Shown: piece after piece, positions 26,288 to 36,476 of the stretch | Position numbering within the stretch: position 1 is the first letter of the stretch | How the letters are laid out: the number at the start of each line of letters is the position of its first letter | NCBI GenBank assembly: GCA_017615055.1 | Contig: JAGAAW010000050.1 | Location: 1-60,201, forward strand | Length of the DNA stretch: 60,201 nucleotides | Source: Fibrobacter sp. | GTDB taxonomy: Bacteria; Fibrobacterota; Fibrobacteria; Fibrobacterales; Fibrobacteraceae | Reading direction: 5' to 3' | Translations under genes and position numbers: made by a program | The notes under the pieces: generated by a model | Database searches by the model: none | Seen by the model: the letters and a program-made list of their open reading frames with translations, nothing else | What the model was told of the DNA's origin: nothing

Positions 26288-27622
26288 ATGAAAAAGCCTG
26301 AATTGCTTGCGCCGGCGGGCGACTTGACTCGCATGAAGTATGCCTATGCGTACGGCGCGGATGCCGTATATGCGGGGCAGCCCGCGTTTTCGCTCCGTGC
26401 CCGCGAGAACGGGTTCAAGAACCTGGACGACCTTGCGGAAGGTATCGCGTATGCGCGTTCCCTCGGCAAGAAGTTCTACCTCACGAGCAACGTGATTCCC
26501 CGTAACGTGAAGGTGGAATCGTTCCAGAAGGCCTTGCTTGCGGCTATAGAGCTCAAGCCCGATGCCTTGATCGTTGCTGACCCCGGTTTTGTGGGCTGGC
26601 TCCGGAAGGAACGCCCCGATGTGGAGATCCACCTCTCGGTGCAGGCGAATACCACGAATTACTTGGCCGCAAAGTTCTGGCACGACTTGGGCGTTCGTCG
26701 CATCATCTTGAGTCGTGAACTTCGCTTGTCTGAAATTTTAGAGATAAAGGAAAAGTTACCGGACCTTGAACTGGAAGTGTTCGTTCACGGGGCGGTGTGC
26801 ATGGCCATGTCGGGCCGCTGCATGCTTAGCAACTGGGTAACCCACCGTGACGCGAACCAGGGTGCCTGCGATAACAGTTGCCGCATGCCTTACCGCCTGT
26901 ATGCCAATTCCGGCCCACAGGTCGAGGATTATCGTGAACACGAGGGCGAGTTCAGCCTGCAGCGCACGGACCGCCCGGAACTCCCTCCGGTGGCGCTCGA
27001 CGAGGATACCTGGGGTACCTACTTCATGAGCAGCCGCGATCTGTGCGCCCTGGATGTTATCCCGGAACTGGTGAAGGGCGGGCTTGATTCCTTCAAGATC
27101 GAAGGCCGTACGCGCTCGGTCTATTACCTGTCGCAAGTGGTACGCGCCTACCGCATGGCAATTGATGCTGTTCACGGGGCGCTGGAAGGCGGTGCCGATG
27201 CGTCGCCGGAACTTGTACCGCAGGAATCCCGCAGGGCGATTAAGTTTGTGGACGGTCGCGGGTTCATGCCCGGTTTTTTGCGCGGACCGCTCCCGCAGAA
27301 TTACGAGTCTACCCATGTGGCCGCCGAAGGCGGGTGCGTCGCCGCCCAGGTGCTCGATTACGACCCGGCGACGAATTCGTGCCGCGTGAATGTGAAGAAC
27401 CCCTTCTCCATGGACGATGCACTCGAAATCATGACCCCTTCGGGCATGAGTCGCTGCGAGGTGGATAGCCTGCTCGACTTCAGGGGTGCTGCCGCCGACA
27501 GGCTTAATCCGGGTACGGAAGGGCGTGTTTTTTTACAGGGAAATGTGCTAAACGGCACAGGAATGGCCAATTTTGGGTTCATTGTAAAGAAAATCACAGC
27601 GCAGGAATCGCTGAAAACGTAA
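26288..27622 (+). CDS. U32-family protein, TrhP/YegQ-like tRNA U34 hydroxylase
   Basis: 444 residues from the ATG at 26288 (MKKPELLAPAGDLTRMKYAYAYGADAVYAG). U32 proteins are now known as RNA hydroxylases rather than peptidases. The Cys-rich signature CMAMSGRCMLSNWVTHRDAN followed by QGACDNSCR (four Cys, probable Fe-S ligands) and the overall length match TrhP, which with prephenate hydroxylates uridine 34 of tRNA toward mo5U/cmo5U. RlhA, the 23S rRNA member, is longer. Other family cues: GADAVYAGQPAFSLRAR, SVQANTTN, KIEGRTRSVYYLSQVVRAYR. It starts 5 bp after the Wzi-like gene. Confidence 0.88.
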   Translation: MKKPELLAPAGDLTRMKYAYAYGADAVYAGQPAFSLRARENGFKNLDDLAEGIAYARSLGKKFYLTSNVIPRNVKVESFQKALLAAIELKPDALIVADPGFVGWLRKERPDVEIHLSVQANTTNYLAAKFWHDLGVRRIILSRELRLSEILEIKEKLPDLELEVFVHGAVCMAMSGRCMLSNWVTHRDANQGACDNSCRMPYRLYANSGPQVEDYREHEGEFSLQRTDRPELPPVALDEDTWGTYFMSSRDLCALDVIPELVKGGLDSFKIEGRTRSVYYLSQVVRAYRMAIDAVHGALEGGADASPELVPQESRRAIKFVDGRGFMPGFLRGPLPQNYESTHVAAEGGCVAAQVLDYDPATNSCRVNVKNPFSMDDALEIMTPSGMSRCEVDSLLDFRGAAADRLNPGTEGRVFLQGNVLNGTGMANFGFIVKKITAQESLKT

Positions 27623-27631
27623 ATTATAGGT

Positions 27632-28084
27632 ATGGCAGTCGACGAGGCGACAAAGAAACAGGATGAACTAGAGCTTTACCAGATTGATGATAAGGCAATT
27701 GTGCCTTTTTTCAGGGATCATCTGGATGACTTGAAGAAGTTTGTCGATGCCCGCAAGGGGCAGGGGCTTTCGCTCCTGGAACTCCTGAAGCAGTTTATCC
27801 GCACGTACCGCCTCCCATTCAACATGCAGCGCTACATGGAAGTCCAGAGGACGTTTATTCAGCAGACGCTGCGTAGCCAGCTCGAGAACCGCCAGGCGGC
27901 GGTGAGCAACTGGATCCAGGAACATGCGGGCAGGCATCGTGACCGCATGATTCAGCTGCAGTGCCTTTACCTGGAACGCGTGAAGGGCTCGCTGCTCCCG
28001 CAGGTGCAGGAACTCCTGGAGCGCCGTATCGAATCCTTGAAGGCCAAGGAATCGGGCCACGGCGAAGATTCTAACAAGACATAA
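27632..28084 (+). CDS. Small helical hypothetical protein
   Basis: 150 residues, no signal peptide, almost entirely predicted helix with heptad-like Leu spacing (LERVKGSLLPQVQELLERRIESLKAKE at the end forms a likely coiled coil). The centre reads TYRLPFNMQRYMEVQRTFIQQTLRSQ. I do not recognise it. It starts 9 bp after the U32 gene and ends 17 bp before the AlgX-like lipoprotein gene, so it is probably in the same transcript; no function can be inferred beyond a cytoplasmic helical protein that may oligomerise. Confidence 0.7.
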   Translation: MAVDEATKKQDELELYQIDDKAIVPFFRDHLDDLKKFVDARKGQGLSLLELLKQFIRTYRLPFNMQRYMEVQRTFIQQTLRSQLENRQAAVSNWIQEHAGRHRDRMIQLQCLYLERVKGSLLPQVQELLERRIESLKAKESGHGEDSNKT

Positions 28085-28101
28085 GGTAATCGGGAGAACC
28101 C

Positions 28102-30096
28102 ATGACCCGTGTTTTTTCGCGTAGAGGCGGCGCTCTTTTGGCGGGCGCTGCACTTGCATCTTTTTCGTTTGTATTGTCTGCCTGCGCCTCGGGTGATTCT
28201 CCGAAGCCCGCGACGGAATCGACGGAAGCACCTGCAAGTGTGTCAGGTGTGACGGTACTGCCGCCAGATTCTATGGTCCCTACGACCATGTTCGAGATGA
28301 AGATCGTGGATGCCGACAGGCAGGTGCGAGTTGTGGAGAAGCCGACGCTTGCGGCTCTTGATTTTGCTGCTTACTTTGTGAATCCGATTCGCCTTGCGGG
28401 CAAGGACGAAAAGCCCGAGAACTATGCGGGCAAGATGTCGCAGGCGAAGTTGCCGGAATACCCGTTCCCCATGCTGGACTCGCTTTCGGAATACGAGCCC
28501 GCGGCTGTGGCAGGTCGCCAGCCTATGGCCTGGGAACCGCTTTCCAAGATACTCTATGCACAGACGGGAAGCGATTCGCTTGCCCAGATGCTCGGTGCTG
28601 TCGAGGCGGTCAAGTGGAACGAACCCGAGGTTTTCCGTGCTTTCCAGAGCGTAAGCCGCCTCTGGGGTGTCCCGATGAGTGATGGTTCCGTCGAGTGGTG
28701 GGCAGAGGTAATGCCCGCACCGTGGACGGGGCGAACAGCGTTCTATGGAAGGCTGAAGTATGCATCGCGTGGCGAGACTGCCGAAGTTGTCAACTACTAC
28801 CTGACCGCCGAGATGAATGCGGATGATGCCATGAACTGGGCGCGCACGCTTTCTTCTTATTGGTACCCGACGCTCAACACTGACCTGGAACCGCATACAC
28901 CGGGTGGCTTCTGGCCAGATGGCTCCAAGACGCAGCCCTTTGCCGTGATGCGCGGAAACCCGATGGGGAAGCCCATGTGGATTGCTTTCGAGGTGCCTGC
29001 GTTCCGCCTGAGTGCAGAACAGCTCCGTGCGAAGGCCGTTGCCGATTCGCTTGCGGCTGCGGGCGAGGTAATCCCGGTGAACCGCGTGCTCGACAGGGAT
29101 TCCTCCTTCAGGTTGCAGACGCTTGCCTCGCTGGAAGGCAGCTGCCCCGCGAATGCGGAAACTGCGAAGTTCCGCACGGCACTGGAAAAGACGCTCGCGA
29201 AACTCCCGAAGGAACAGAACGCCTGGGCTACTGCGGGAGCATCGCCCGCGGAGACCTTCCTCTGGTTCCGCCGCAATGCGAACTACCTGCTTGCAGACAA
29301 GATAACGGGTCAGGATAGCCTGCATAACCCGCTCCCGCGCCTGCTGGAACTCAAGAACTACCTGGATTCCATCGGGGTGCAGTTGCTTGTGGTTCCCGTT
29401 CCCGTGAAGGAAGAAATTTATGGTGAGCGCCTTGTGGCAGGGACGCCTGCCGATCTCTGCGTGAATCCCGCGGGTCGCGAGTTTACCCGCGAGATGCTTG
29501 CCGCAGGGCTTGACGTGCTCGATATCTACCCGGCGCTCATGGCGGCCAAGGCCGGCGACGAACCCCCGCACTTTAGTTACCAGCGCTACGACACGCACTG
29601 GGCGCTCCCCGGAATGCTTGCCGCCATGGAACAGCTTGCCGCCCGCGTGACGCAATACAGCTGGTATGGCGATGCCGGCGCACAGCCGGGCTCGCTCAAC
29701 ATGCAGGAAACGACTACCATGCGCGAGGGCGACCTGGTGGCGCACTTGCCCGATGCCGATAAGGCGAAGTACCCCGCGGACACATTGCCCGTAATGAAGA
29801 TTCTCAAGGGTGCAGAACCCTACAAGGGCGGCAAGAATGCACCGATTCTCCTGATGGGCGACTCGTTCACGGGCGTGTTCGAGTCTGTTGACCAGAAGAG
29901 CGGCGGGCCAGGTTCCCTGCTTGCTTATGCGACAGGGCTTGATGTGCAGGTGCTTACCAGCTGGGGCGGCGGCCCGGGCATATACCGCCGCATGATGAAG
30001 ATGAAGAAGGATATGCAGAGTAAGAGGCTCGTCATCTATATGATGACTGCCCGCGACTTCTGGCAGTCACCGATGGAATGGGATGCGCTAAGGTAA
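28102..30096 (+). CDS. AlgX/AlgJ-like SGNH-fold lipoprotein (putative O-acyltransferase)
   Basis: 664-residue lipoprotein: Arg-rich n-region, hydrophobic segment and lipobox VLSAC about residue 28. The C-terminal ~300 residues carry the AlgX/AlgJ/WssI SGNH-like signatures. These are PVPVKEEIYGERL, the catalytic Asp-His pair in YDTHWALPGM (Asp497, His499) and the nucleophile Ser588 in LLMGDSF. In AlgX this domain moves acetyl groups to alginate in the periplasm. The N-terminal ~330 residues are unfamiliar. The three catalytic-type residues are present, so acyl transfer or esterase activity is plausible; the glycan is unknown. Its stop is one base before the transglutaminase-like start, so the two are tightly coupled. 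Confidence 0.82.
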   Translation: MTRVFSRRGGALLAGAALASFSFVLSACASGDSPKPATESTEAPASVSGVTVLPPDSMVPTTMFEMKIVDADRQVRVVEKPTLAALDFAAYFVNPIRLAGKDEKPENYAGKMSQAKLPEYPFPMLDSLSEYEPAAVAGRQPMAWEPLSKILYAQTGSDSLAQMLGAVEAVKWNEPEVFRAFQSVSRLWGVPMSDGSVEWWAEVMPAPWTGRTAFYGRLKYASRGETAEVVNYYLTAEMNADDAMNWARTLSSYWYPTLNTDLEPHTPGGFWPDGSKTQPFAVMRGNPMGKPMWIAFEVPAFRLSAEQLRAKAVADSLAAAGEVIPVNRVLDRDSSFRLQTLASLEGSCPANAETAKFRTALEKTLAKLPKEQNAWATAGASPAETFLWFRRNANYLLADKITGQDSLHNPLPRLLELKNYLDSIGVQLLVVPVPVKEEIYGERLVAGTPADLCVNPAGREFTREMLAAGLDVLDIYPALMAAKAGDEPPHFSYQRYDTHWALPGMLAAMEQLAARVTQYSWYGDAGAQPGSLNMQETTTMREGDLVAHLPDADKAKYPADTLPVMKILKGAEPYKGGKNAPILLMGDSFTGVFESVDQKSGGPGSLLAYATGLDVQVLTSWGGGPGIYRRMMKMKKDMQSKRLVIYMMTARDFWQSPMEWDALR

Positions 30097-30097
30097 G

Positions 30098-30868
30098 ATG
30101 CTTGCCCGCCTCTCGTCGATATTCTCCCGCTTTTTCTGGCCGCTGCTAGTTATCTTGCTGGCGGTCTCGCTCACGCTCGTGCTGTGGACGGGGCGTCCCG
30201 AGAATGCGAAATATGCCGAGATGGCGTGTACTTTCGAGAACCGTGTTCCCGCATGCATTGATAGCGTTCGCGATTGGCATGAGGGACTTGCATTCTATGA
30301 CAGTAGTTTGTCTGTAACGCACAATCCACTGGCCTCCTTGAAGGCGCTCCTGTGGGATTTCTGGAACATTGAGTTTGCGGGGGCGGGCGAGGCGTCCATT
30401 GCCCACGATGCGATTCTCCCGCTACGGGTACTTGAAACCCGGAAGTCGGGCTGTATGGGACTTTCTTGGCTTGCGATGATGGTCGCCGAAGCCCGTGGAA
30501 TTCCACTTGAGGCGATACTCCTGCCGGGGCACGTTTTTTTGCGGTATGGCAAGGATGACGGCCGCGCGCAGGCCGGATTCGCACCGAAGACGGTGAACCT
30601 GGAACCCAACCGTCGCGGCTATACCTACACCGATGAGGAATACCGCGAGAAGTACAAGGCGGGTCATTGGACCGGCCTTGAGTTCAGACCGCTTACGCCT
30701 GCGCAATTTACGGGCCTTGCCGCATTTGACATAGGTAATCTGTACCTGGAAACGGAACCGACCCGCGCCTTGCGCTGGTATAGGCTTGCTGAAGACTTGT
30801 TTCCGGAATATCCTGGGATAAAAAACAATCAGGAAATAGCTAAAAGTCGCTTGCCCGATAACATCTAG
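30098..30868 (+). CDS. Membrane-anchored SirB1/transglutaminase-like protein
   Basis: 256 residues with one N-terminal membrane helix (FWPLLVILLAVSLTLVLW). The core matches SirB1-type transglutaminase-like domains: Cys119 in ETRKSGCMGLSWLAMMVAEARG and His145 in LLPGHVFLRYG, followed by VNLEPN where the third residue is expected. The C-terminal ~40 residues (FDIGNLYLETEPTRALRWYRLAEDLFPEYPGIKNNQ) look like a single TPR. It would face the periplasm. Transglutaminase-like folds act as peptidases, acyltransferases or inactive binders, so activity is open. One base separates it from the AlgX-like gene, supporting a joint function. Confidence 0.78.
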   Translation: MLARLSSIFSRFFWPLLVILLAVSLTLVLWTGRPENAKYAEMACTFENRVPACIDSVRDWHEGLAFYDSSLSVTHNPLASLKALLWDFWNIEFAGAGEASIAHDAILPLRVLETRKSGCMGLSWLAMMVAEARGIPLEAILLPGHVFLRYGKDDGRAQAGFAPKTVNLEPNRRGYTYTDEEYREKYKAGHWTGLEFRPLTPAQFTGLAAFDIGNLYLETEPTRALRWYRLAEDLFPEYPGIKNNQEIAKSRLPDNI

Positions 30869-30916
30869 CCCTCTTATGATGGGGATTTTCCGGCCAAATT
30901 TGCTATTTTAGGAACA

Positions 30917-33673
30917 ATGCGGTTTGGCCTATTTATTTTATTTGCGATCCTTTTTTACTCTTGCTCCAATTCCGTTGGAACGGGCCCGTCGGGTGATGTT
31001 TTTGATAAGTGCGGAACGGAACCCCTTTCGGGAATGCTTTGCATAGATTCTCGGGATTCTCAGGTGGCTCTAGGAACGAACGATATGTTGGCAAGGCCGA
31101 ATGAACGCCCACAGATGCAGGTGAATTTCGATTACGCGTTCTCGATTGGCCGGCACGAAGTGACCTGCGGGGAATTCAATAGCCTGATGAAACCTGGAAT
31201 AGGTCTTTCGCTGGAATGTGCTGGTGATAATGTGCCTGCGACTAACTTGACCTATTTCGATGCGGTGCTGTTTGCAAATGCCCGCAGCAAGGCGGAAGGC
31301 TTTGATACCGTATACACATATGCTTCGTCTGTTTTTGATAGGGATAATCATTGCACGAGCCTGGAAGGGTTCGCGTATCACCCCGAAGTCGATGGGTATC
31401 GCCTGCCTACCGAAGCGGAATGGGTGTATGTGGCGGGGATTTATTCGGATGAAACGGGCTGGACTGCCGCCAATTCGAATAACGAGCTTCATGATGTATG
31501 TACCGCTACTGCGAAAAAAGACCGTCCATGTGATATGGTTGGGAATGCAATGGAATGGGTAAATGACTGGCTCGGCTATTTCAGCGATACGACTATTACG
31601 GACTATGTTGGTGATGCTGATGGCGGTACGCATGGACAGCGAATCTTGAAGGGAGGAAGCTATCGTCATTCGCAAGAATCCATAACCTTGTATGGTCGCG
31701 GCGATGTATATTCGGTAACATCGTCGACGCGTACGGAATATGTCGGTTTTCGCCTCGCTTTTGGAAAGATTCCCAATGCTGTTTGGACGAAAGATGGAAA
31801 CAAGGTCGTGCAAAGCAGAATCATTCCGCTAGCGAATTCCACGACAATCCGTTCCTTTACGAGAACGTATAAGGTGAAACTCGCTTTCCGTAATGACATG
31901 TCGGGAAACATAGCCTTTATCGATTACTCTGAGGGGAATTTGTCTGTTATTGAAATTGCGGATAGCATTGATGCCTATCATCCGGATGTCTCGCCCGATG
32001 GAAAAAAGGTCGCTTTCTGTACGGGTCTTGAGGGCATTTCTGGCAAGTCATCCCTTTATGTCCGCAATCTGGATGCGGAAGGGTCGGCCCTAGTCAAGCT
32101 GGATGTTGAATCGGCTGCGATTCCCCGCTGGCGTGTGCTAGAGAACGGCGATACGGTGATTGTATATGTTACGGATGCGGGCAACAACAAGGATGAAATT
32201 GCATTCAAGTCGGCATCTACTTGGCAGGTGAAATTTGCAAATGGCAAGTTTGGTACGCCGGAAAAACTTTTCGATGGTGCTTTTCATGGAGGAATAAGCG
32301 AAGACGACATGTTGGCAGTAACGGGTGGGCGTCTGTTGCGAGCCCGCGTCGCGGAATCTTCTTCTAGCTTGACGGGAAACGCATTTGATTCGCTTTGGTA
32401 CAATGGGGAACAGGCCTGTAACGCCTCGCTATCCAAGGACAGCACCAAGCGTACGATCTTCCTGGATTTTGGGGGAAAGACGGGGCACGATTTTGTGGGT
32501 GAAAATTACGGGACGCACGAACGTTTGCTTGTGGCCGATGCTTCGGGCCGTTTGACGCAGTCTATTGCTGCTCCGGCAGGCTATTCTTTTGACCACTGCG
32601 AGTGGAGCTTAGGTAGGGATAATCTTGCTGTCGCGACCTTGACCAATGCAAATGGAACTCACTCGAAAATCGTTCTGATAAACCTTTCCGATAGTAATGT
32701 CGTGGGGCTTGTCGAAGGGGAAGAACTCTGGCATCCGAGCCTTTGGGTGAATGGAAATGTGTCTGCCGCTGATTCCTCCATGCTAGATCTGGATAGTGCG
32801 GGTGTTTATCTTGTCGAGGGCGCGTCCGACCGTTCTATAATCTTGAGATACCGCATGGAATTGCTATGGATGTGCAGGGATAGCGTAGAAGTCTTGGGAC
32901 TGGGTGGGTCCAGAATGTCCAACGGGTTCAATCCTTCTCTCCTGAATTCGTATTATGGCCTTAATCTATCCTATTTCCCATCGCACATCAGTGATGTGCT
33001 GCATTTCTCCGATCGCTATGTTTTTGGCCGTTTCCCCAGGTTGAAATACATTCTCGTCTCGCTGGATATCGACTATTGGAATACCCCACCAGAAACAAGC
33101 TTCTTCTACGAGGAATACCAGTCTTATCCGGGCTACGTTTACGACGAACATCATCATTTCGGTGCTGATTTCCCCACTGCTTTACTTTATGAGGCGACGT
33201 CTTTGAGTATGGGGGTTGACGTTTATAGGAGTATGTTCCTGAATAATAGGAGTTCCCAATTTGCGGAAACAAACGGTTGGGGCGGTGAAAATCCTGTCGT
33301 TGATAAGGATAGTTGCTGGATGGACACGGAAAGATTCCTGTACGAGAAAACCCTTGATATGCTTAAGGAAATCATAGAGAAGGCGGGCGAGGAAAACGTA
33401 ACTGTGATAGGGATTGTGTTTCCGCAGGCACCTGGATACAAGAATACGGGGGCTATCGGTAGGCATGGTCTCAGAAGAAGTGACGCTGTTGGTGTGTTGA
33501 ATGACTTGAAGAATCTACAGGATATTTATCAGAATTTTATATTCGTGGACGAGAACAAGATGGGTAATCATGATTATGGCGATGAAATGGCGCAGGATGA
33601 GGATCATTTGAACAATGCCGGTGGTGCACATTTTACAGCTCGTCTTGATTCCCTTTTGCAAGCGGTGAAGTAA
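30917..33673 (+). CDS. TIGR02171-type lipoprotein 1 (FGE-like / beta-propeller / SGNH-like)
   Basis: 918-residue lipoprotein (lipobox FYSC, Cys about residue 16) of a Fibrobacter paralogous family of unknown function. Three regions are visible. Residues ~50-290 are an FGE/sulfatase-modifying-factor fold: IGRHEVTCGEFNSLM, YRLPTEAEW, DMVGNAMEWVNDW, LKGGSYR, VGFRLAFG. Residues ~320-620 hold TolB/PD40-like repeats: YHPDVSPDGKKVAF, AAIPRWRVLENGD, TNANGTHSKIVLINL. The last ~270 resemble an SGNH fold, with GGSR at ~663 and EDHLNNAGG at ~894. The two Cys that make FGE catalytic are absent, so the first domain probably binds rather than oxidises. First of three tandem copies, 13 bp before the second. 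Confidence 0.85.
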   Translation: MRFGLFILFAILFYSCSNSVGTGPSGDVFDKCGTEPLSGMLCIDSRDSQVALGTNDMLARPNERPQMQVNFDYAFSIGRHEVTCGEFNSLMKPGIGLSLECAGDNVPATNLTYFDAVLFANARSKAEGFDTVYTYASSVFDRDNHCTSLEGFAYHPEVDGYRLPTEAEWVYVAGIYSDETGWTAANSNNELHDVCTATAKKDRPCDMVGNAMEWVNDWLGYFSDTTITDYVGDADGGTHGQRILKGGSYRHSQESITLYGRGDVYSVTSSTRTEYVGFRLAFGKIPNAVWTKDGNKVVQSRIIPLANSTTIRSFTRTYKVKLAFRNDMSGNIAFIDYSEGNLSVIEIADSIDAYHPDVSPDGKKVAFCTGLEGISGKSSLYVRNLDAEGSALVKLDVESAAIPRWRVLENGDTVIVYVTDAGNNKDEIAFKSASTWQVKFANGKFGTPEKLFDGAFHGGISEDDMLAVTGGRLLRARVAESSSSLTGNAFDSLWYNGEQACNASLSKDSTKRTIFLDFGGKTGHDFVGENYGTHERLLVADASGRLTQSIAAPAGYSFDHCEWSLGRDNLAVATLTNANGTHSKIVLINLSDSNVVGLVEGEELWHPSLWVNGNVSAADSSMLDLDSAGVYLVEGASDRSIILRYRMELLWMCRDSVEVLGLGGSRMSNGFNPSLLNSYYGLNLSYFPSHISDVLHFSDRYVFGRFPRLKYILVSLDIDYWNTPPETSFFYEEYQSYPGYVYDEHHHFGADFPTALLYEATSLSMGVDVYRSMFLNNRSSQFAETNGWGGENPVVDKDSCWMDTERFLYEKTLDMLKEIIEKAGEENVTVIGIVFPQAPGYKNTGAIGRHGLRRSDAVGVLNDLKNLQDIYQNFIFVDENKMGNHDYGDEMAQDEDHLNNAGGAHFTARLDSLLQAVK

Positions 33674-33686
33674 CGGAAACAAGAGT

Positions 33687-36473
33687 ATGAAGCGAATCCT
33701 TCTGATTGTCGGCTTTCTTGCAGCGTTATTCTGCGCTTGCTCTAATTCCGTGGACTTATCGGACCCTGGAAAACGTGATGTCGATTTTGCGACTGTGGTT
33801 GATTTTTCCGTAGACTCTCTGTCGGGAATGCTCCGGGTAAAGTCAGATGGAGCCTATGTGCTAGTGGGAACGCTCGAACCGGATTCGAAACAGAACGAAC
33901 GCCCGGAAATGAAAGTCCTTTTTGACTACGAATTCTCTATCGGGCGGCACGAGGTAACGTGTAACGAGTTTAATTCCTTGATGGAACACGCAACAGGGTT
34001 TTCTCTCGATTGCAATAGTGACAATCTGCCTGCTACGGACATGACCTTCTATGATGCGGTTCTCTATGCGAATGAGCGCAGCAAGGCGGAAGGGCTTGAT
34101 ACTGCTTATTCCTATGTGGGGGCGGTCTTTGACGGAGCAGGTCATTGCACCGGGTTGGATGGCTTTGCCTTCCGGCCTGAGGCGAAAGCCTATAGGCTCC
34201 CGACCGAGGCGGAATGGATGCTCGTGGCGAGGAACGTATGGAATGTTTCGAATGGCTGGACCGCCGACAATTCGGGTTACGAGGTGCATGAGGTTTGCGC
34301 ATTTGCAAAGACGGAAAGCGATATCTGCGACATGGCCGGGAACGTTATGGAGTGGGTGAACGACTGGCTAGGTGAGTTCAGTAGCATCAAGATCACGAAT
34401 TTCGTGGGTGCACCGGACGGGGGGCGCCTTGGTGAGCGAGTCGTGAAGGGCGGCAGTTTCCGTAATCCCGCGCAGTCCATAACGCTCTATAGTCGTGGCG
34501 ATGTGTATACGGTCGTTTCCTCAACGCATGCGGACTATGTGGGCTTCAGGCTCGCTTTCGGGGCCATCCCCAACGCCACATGGATGGATGCTAGTGGAGA
34601 CCAGTCCGAAAACCGCGTTATCCCGCTGGCAAGTTCTGCAACAGTCCGCTCGCTGGCGGGGACTTACCGGGTCAAGTTAGCCTTCCGGAACGACGTTACG
34701 GAGTACATCAATTACATTGACTATTCCAGCGGAACGCTCTCGGTAAAGAAACTTTGCGGGACTGATGGCGGTTACCATCCCGATATATCGCCCGATGGCA
34801 AGTGGGTGGCGTACAGCACCGGGCTCGAGGGCGTCTCGGGCGAATCGAAACTCTATGTGGCGGAACTGAAGTCCGGTTGCGGGAATGAGTTAGTGAAACT
34901 TGACGTGAAATCGGCGGCTATACCGCGCTGGCGCGTGCTTGGTAACGGCGATACGGTAATCGTGTATGTGACCGATGCGGGCAACAACAAGGATGAATCT
35001 GCGTTTAGGTCGGCATCTACCTGGCAGGTCAAGTTCTCGAAAGGCAAGTTCGGTAAGCCGGAAAAGCTTTTTGACGGTGCCTATCATGATGGTATTAGTG
35101 AGGACGGCTCGCTTGCTGTTTCGGGCGCGAGGCTCTTGCGGGCCCGCGTTGCAGAATCGGGCTCGACGGTTGCAGGTTCTGCCCGCGATACGGTCTGGTA
35201 CGGTGGCGAACAGGCGTGCAACGTGTCGCTTGCAAAGGATAGTTCCAAGCGCAGTCTTTTCCTCGATTTCGGCGGAAAGACCGGTCGTGAATTTGTGGGC
35301 GAGAACTACGGAACGCACGAACGCCTCCTCGTTATCGACAGTACTGGGAAACTGATACAGTCCGTTGCTGCCCCTGCAGGCTTTTCGTTTGACCACAGCG
35401 AGTGGGCGAGGGGTGGTGATAATCTTGCCGTCGCGACGCTCACGAATGCGGGTGGCGCTCATTCGAAGATTGTTCTTTTGAACCTCGCTGATTCTTCCAT
35501 CGTGGAACTTGCCGAGGGCGATGAACTCTGGCACCCCGCTCTCTGGGTCAAACAGGGCGTGGCACCTGCAGATGATGTTCTCCTGGATGCCGACAGTGCG
35601 GGTGTATACCTGGCTCCGGGTCTCGATGCCTCGCATGAGGCGCTCCGCGTGAAGATGGAACTCTTCTGGAATAACGTGGATCGGCTCGAGTATATTCTCG
35701 TTGGGAGTTCGCGAGTCGAGGACGGCCTTATTCCGGATTCTATTACGGCGGGATATGCGCTTAATATGGGTCACCCGATGAACTCGATGGATGCCTCGTT
35801 CTATGTGGCGCGTAACTATGCGTTCAACCATGCAAAAAAATTGAAGGCGGTCGTATTCTCGCTGGATTTTGACCTGTGGCAGATTACGGGCGAATATACG
35901 GAAGAACTCGTTTATGGTGGGGCTCCTGGCTACGCTTACGACCTGAACCATGATTTCTGGAAAGCTGGCGTGCCGGAATCGTTTGTCGATTTCGTGAACG
36001 AGTCGTACCCGGCGAGCGAGGAATACAGTGATATTTTCTACGGGAGCCGTGGGTATCACTACAACGAGGATGCTTCCTGGGGGGACCCGCTTGTTGAAAT
36101 TGATTCTACCTGGTTGTCGACGAAGCCCGAGGTTGTCGGGTGGCAGCTGGAACGCCTTCGTGCGTTTGTCACGGCAGCTCAGGAAAGGGGCATTGCTGTA
36201 GTGGGTGTTGTCTTCCCGCAGAACCCAAAATACAGGAGAACGGGTGCATTCGGGCGCTACGGCTTGCTCCGGGGCGAGGCGGAATCCTTGCTGGATTCCG
36301 TGCGTGCCGTTGCCGGGGAATACACGAATTTCTATGTGATGGACGAGAACAAGATGGGCGCGCATGACTACACCGACGACATGGCACTCAATACAGACCA
36401 TCTTGCGTATAGGGGTGCGGTGCAGATTACGCAGCGTCTGGATTCGCTTTTAAAGGCTTTGGGAAAGGAGTAG
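33687..36473 (+). CDS. TIGR02171-type lipoprotein 2
   Basis: 928 residues, lipobox LFCAC (Cys about residue 18). It has the same three-part layout as its neighbours. The FGE-like domain has SIGRHEVTCNEFNSLM, YRLPTEAEWMLVA, DMAGNVMEWVNDW and VKGGSFR. The TolB-like blades include YHPDISPDGKWVAY, AAIPRWRVLGNGD and THERLLVIDSTGK. The SGNH-like end has GSSR at ~673 and NTDHLAYRG near the C-terminus. The copies are clearly homologous over the full length but well diverged, so the duplication is not recent. It is 13 bp after copy 1 and 3 bp before copy 3. Its codon use looks more G+C-rich than copy 1. Confidence 0.85.
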   Translation: MKRILLIVGFLAALFCACSNSVDLSDPGKRDVDFATVVDFSVDSLSGMLRVKSDGAYVLVGTLEPDSKQNERPEMKVLFDYEFSIGRHEVTCNEFNSLMEHATGFSLDCNSDNLPATDMTFYDAVLYANERSKAEGLDTAYSYVGAVFDGAGHCTGLDGFAFRPEAKAYRLPTEAEWMLVARNVWNVSNGWTADNSGYEVHEVCAFAKTESDICDMAGNVMEWVNDWLGEFSSIKITNFVGAPDGGRLGERVVKGGSFRNPAQSITLYSRGDVYTVVSSTHADYVGFRLAFGAIPNATWMDASGDQSENRVIPLASSATVRSLAGTYRVKLAFRNDVTEYINYIDYSSGTLSVKKLCGTDGGYHPDISPDGKWVAYSTGLEGVSGESKLYVAELKSGCGNELVKLDVKSAAIPRWRVLGNGDTVIVYVTDAGNNKDESAFRSASTWQVKFSKGKFGKPEKLFDGAYHDGISEDGSLAVSGARLLRARVAESGSTVAGSARDTVWYGGEQACNVSLAKDSSKRSLFLDFGGKTGREFVGENYGTHERLLVIDSTGKLIQSVAAPAGFSFDHSEWARGGDNLAVATLTNAGGAHSKIVLLNLADSSIVELAEGDELWHPALWVKQGVAPADDVLLDADSAGVYLAPGLDASHEALRVKMELFWNNVDRLEYILVGSSRVEDGLIPDSITAGYALNMGHPMNSMDASFYVARNYAFNHAKKLKAVVFSLDFDLWQITGEYTEELVYGGAPGYAYDLNHDFWKAGVPESFVDFVNESYPASEEYSDIFYGSRGYHYNEDASWGDPLVEIDSTWLSTKPEVVGWQLERLRAFVTAAQERGIAVVGVVFPQNPKYRRTGAFGRYGLLRGEAESLLDSVRAVAGEYTNFYVMDENKMGAHDYTDDMALNTDHLAYRGAVQITQRLDSLLKALGKE

Positions 36474-36476
36474 ATT

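Noticed and set aside
34890..36401. 503-codon minus-strand open frame
   Set aside because: Antisense to the second TIGR02171 lipoprotein, which has paralogs on the plus strand on both sides.
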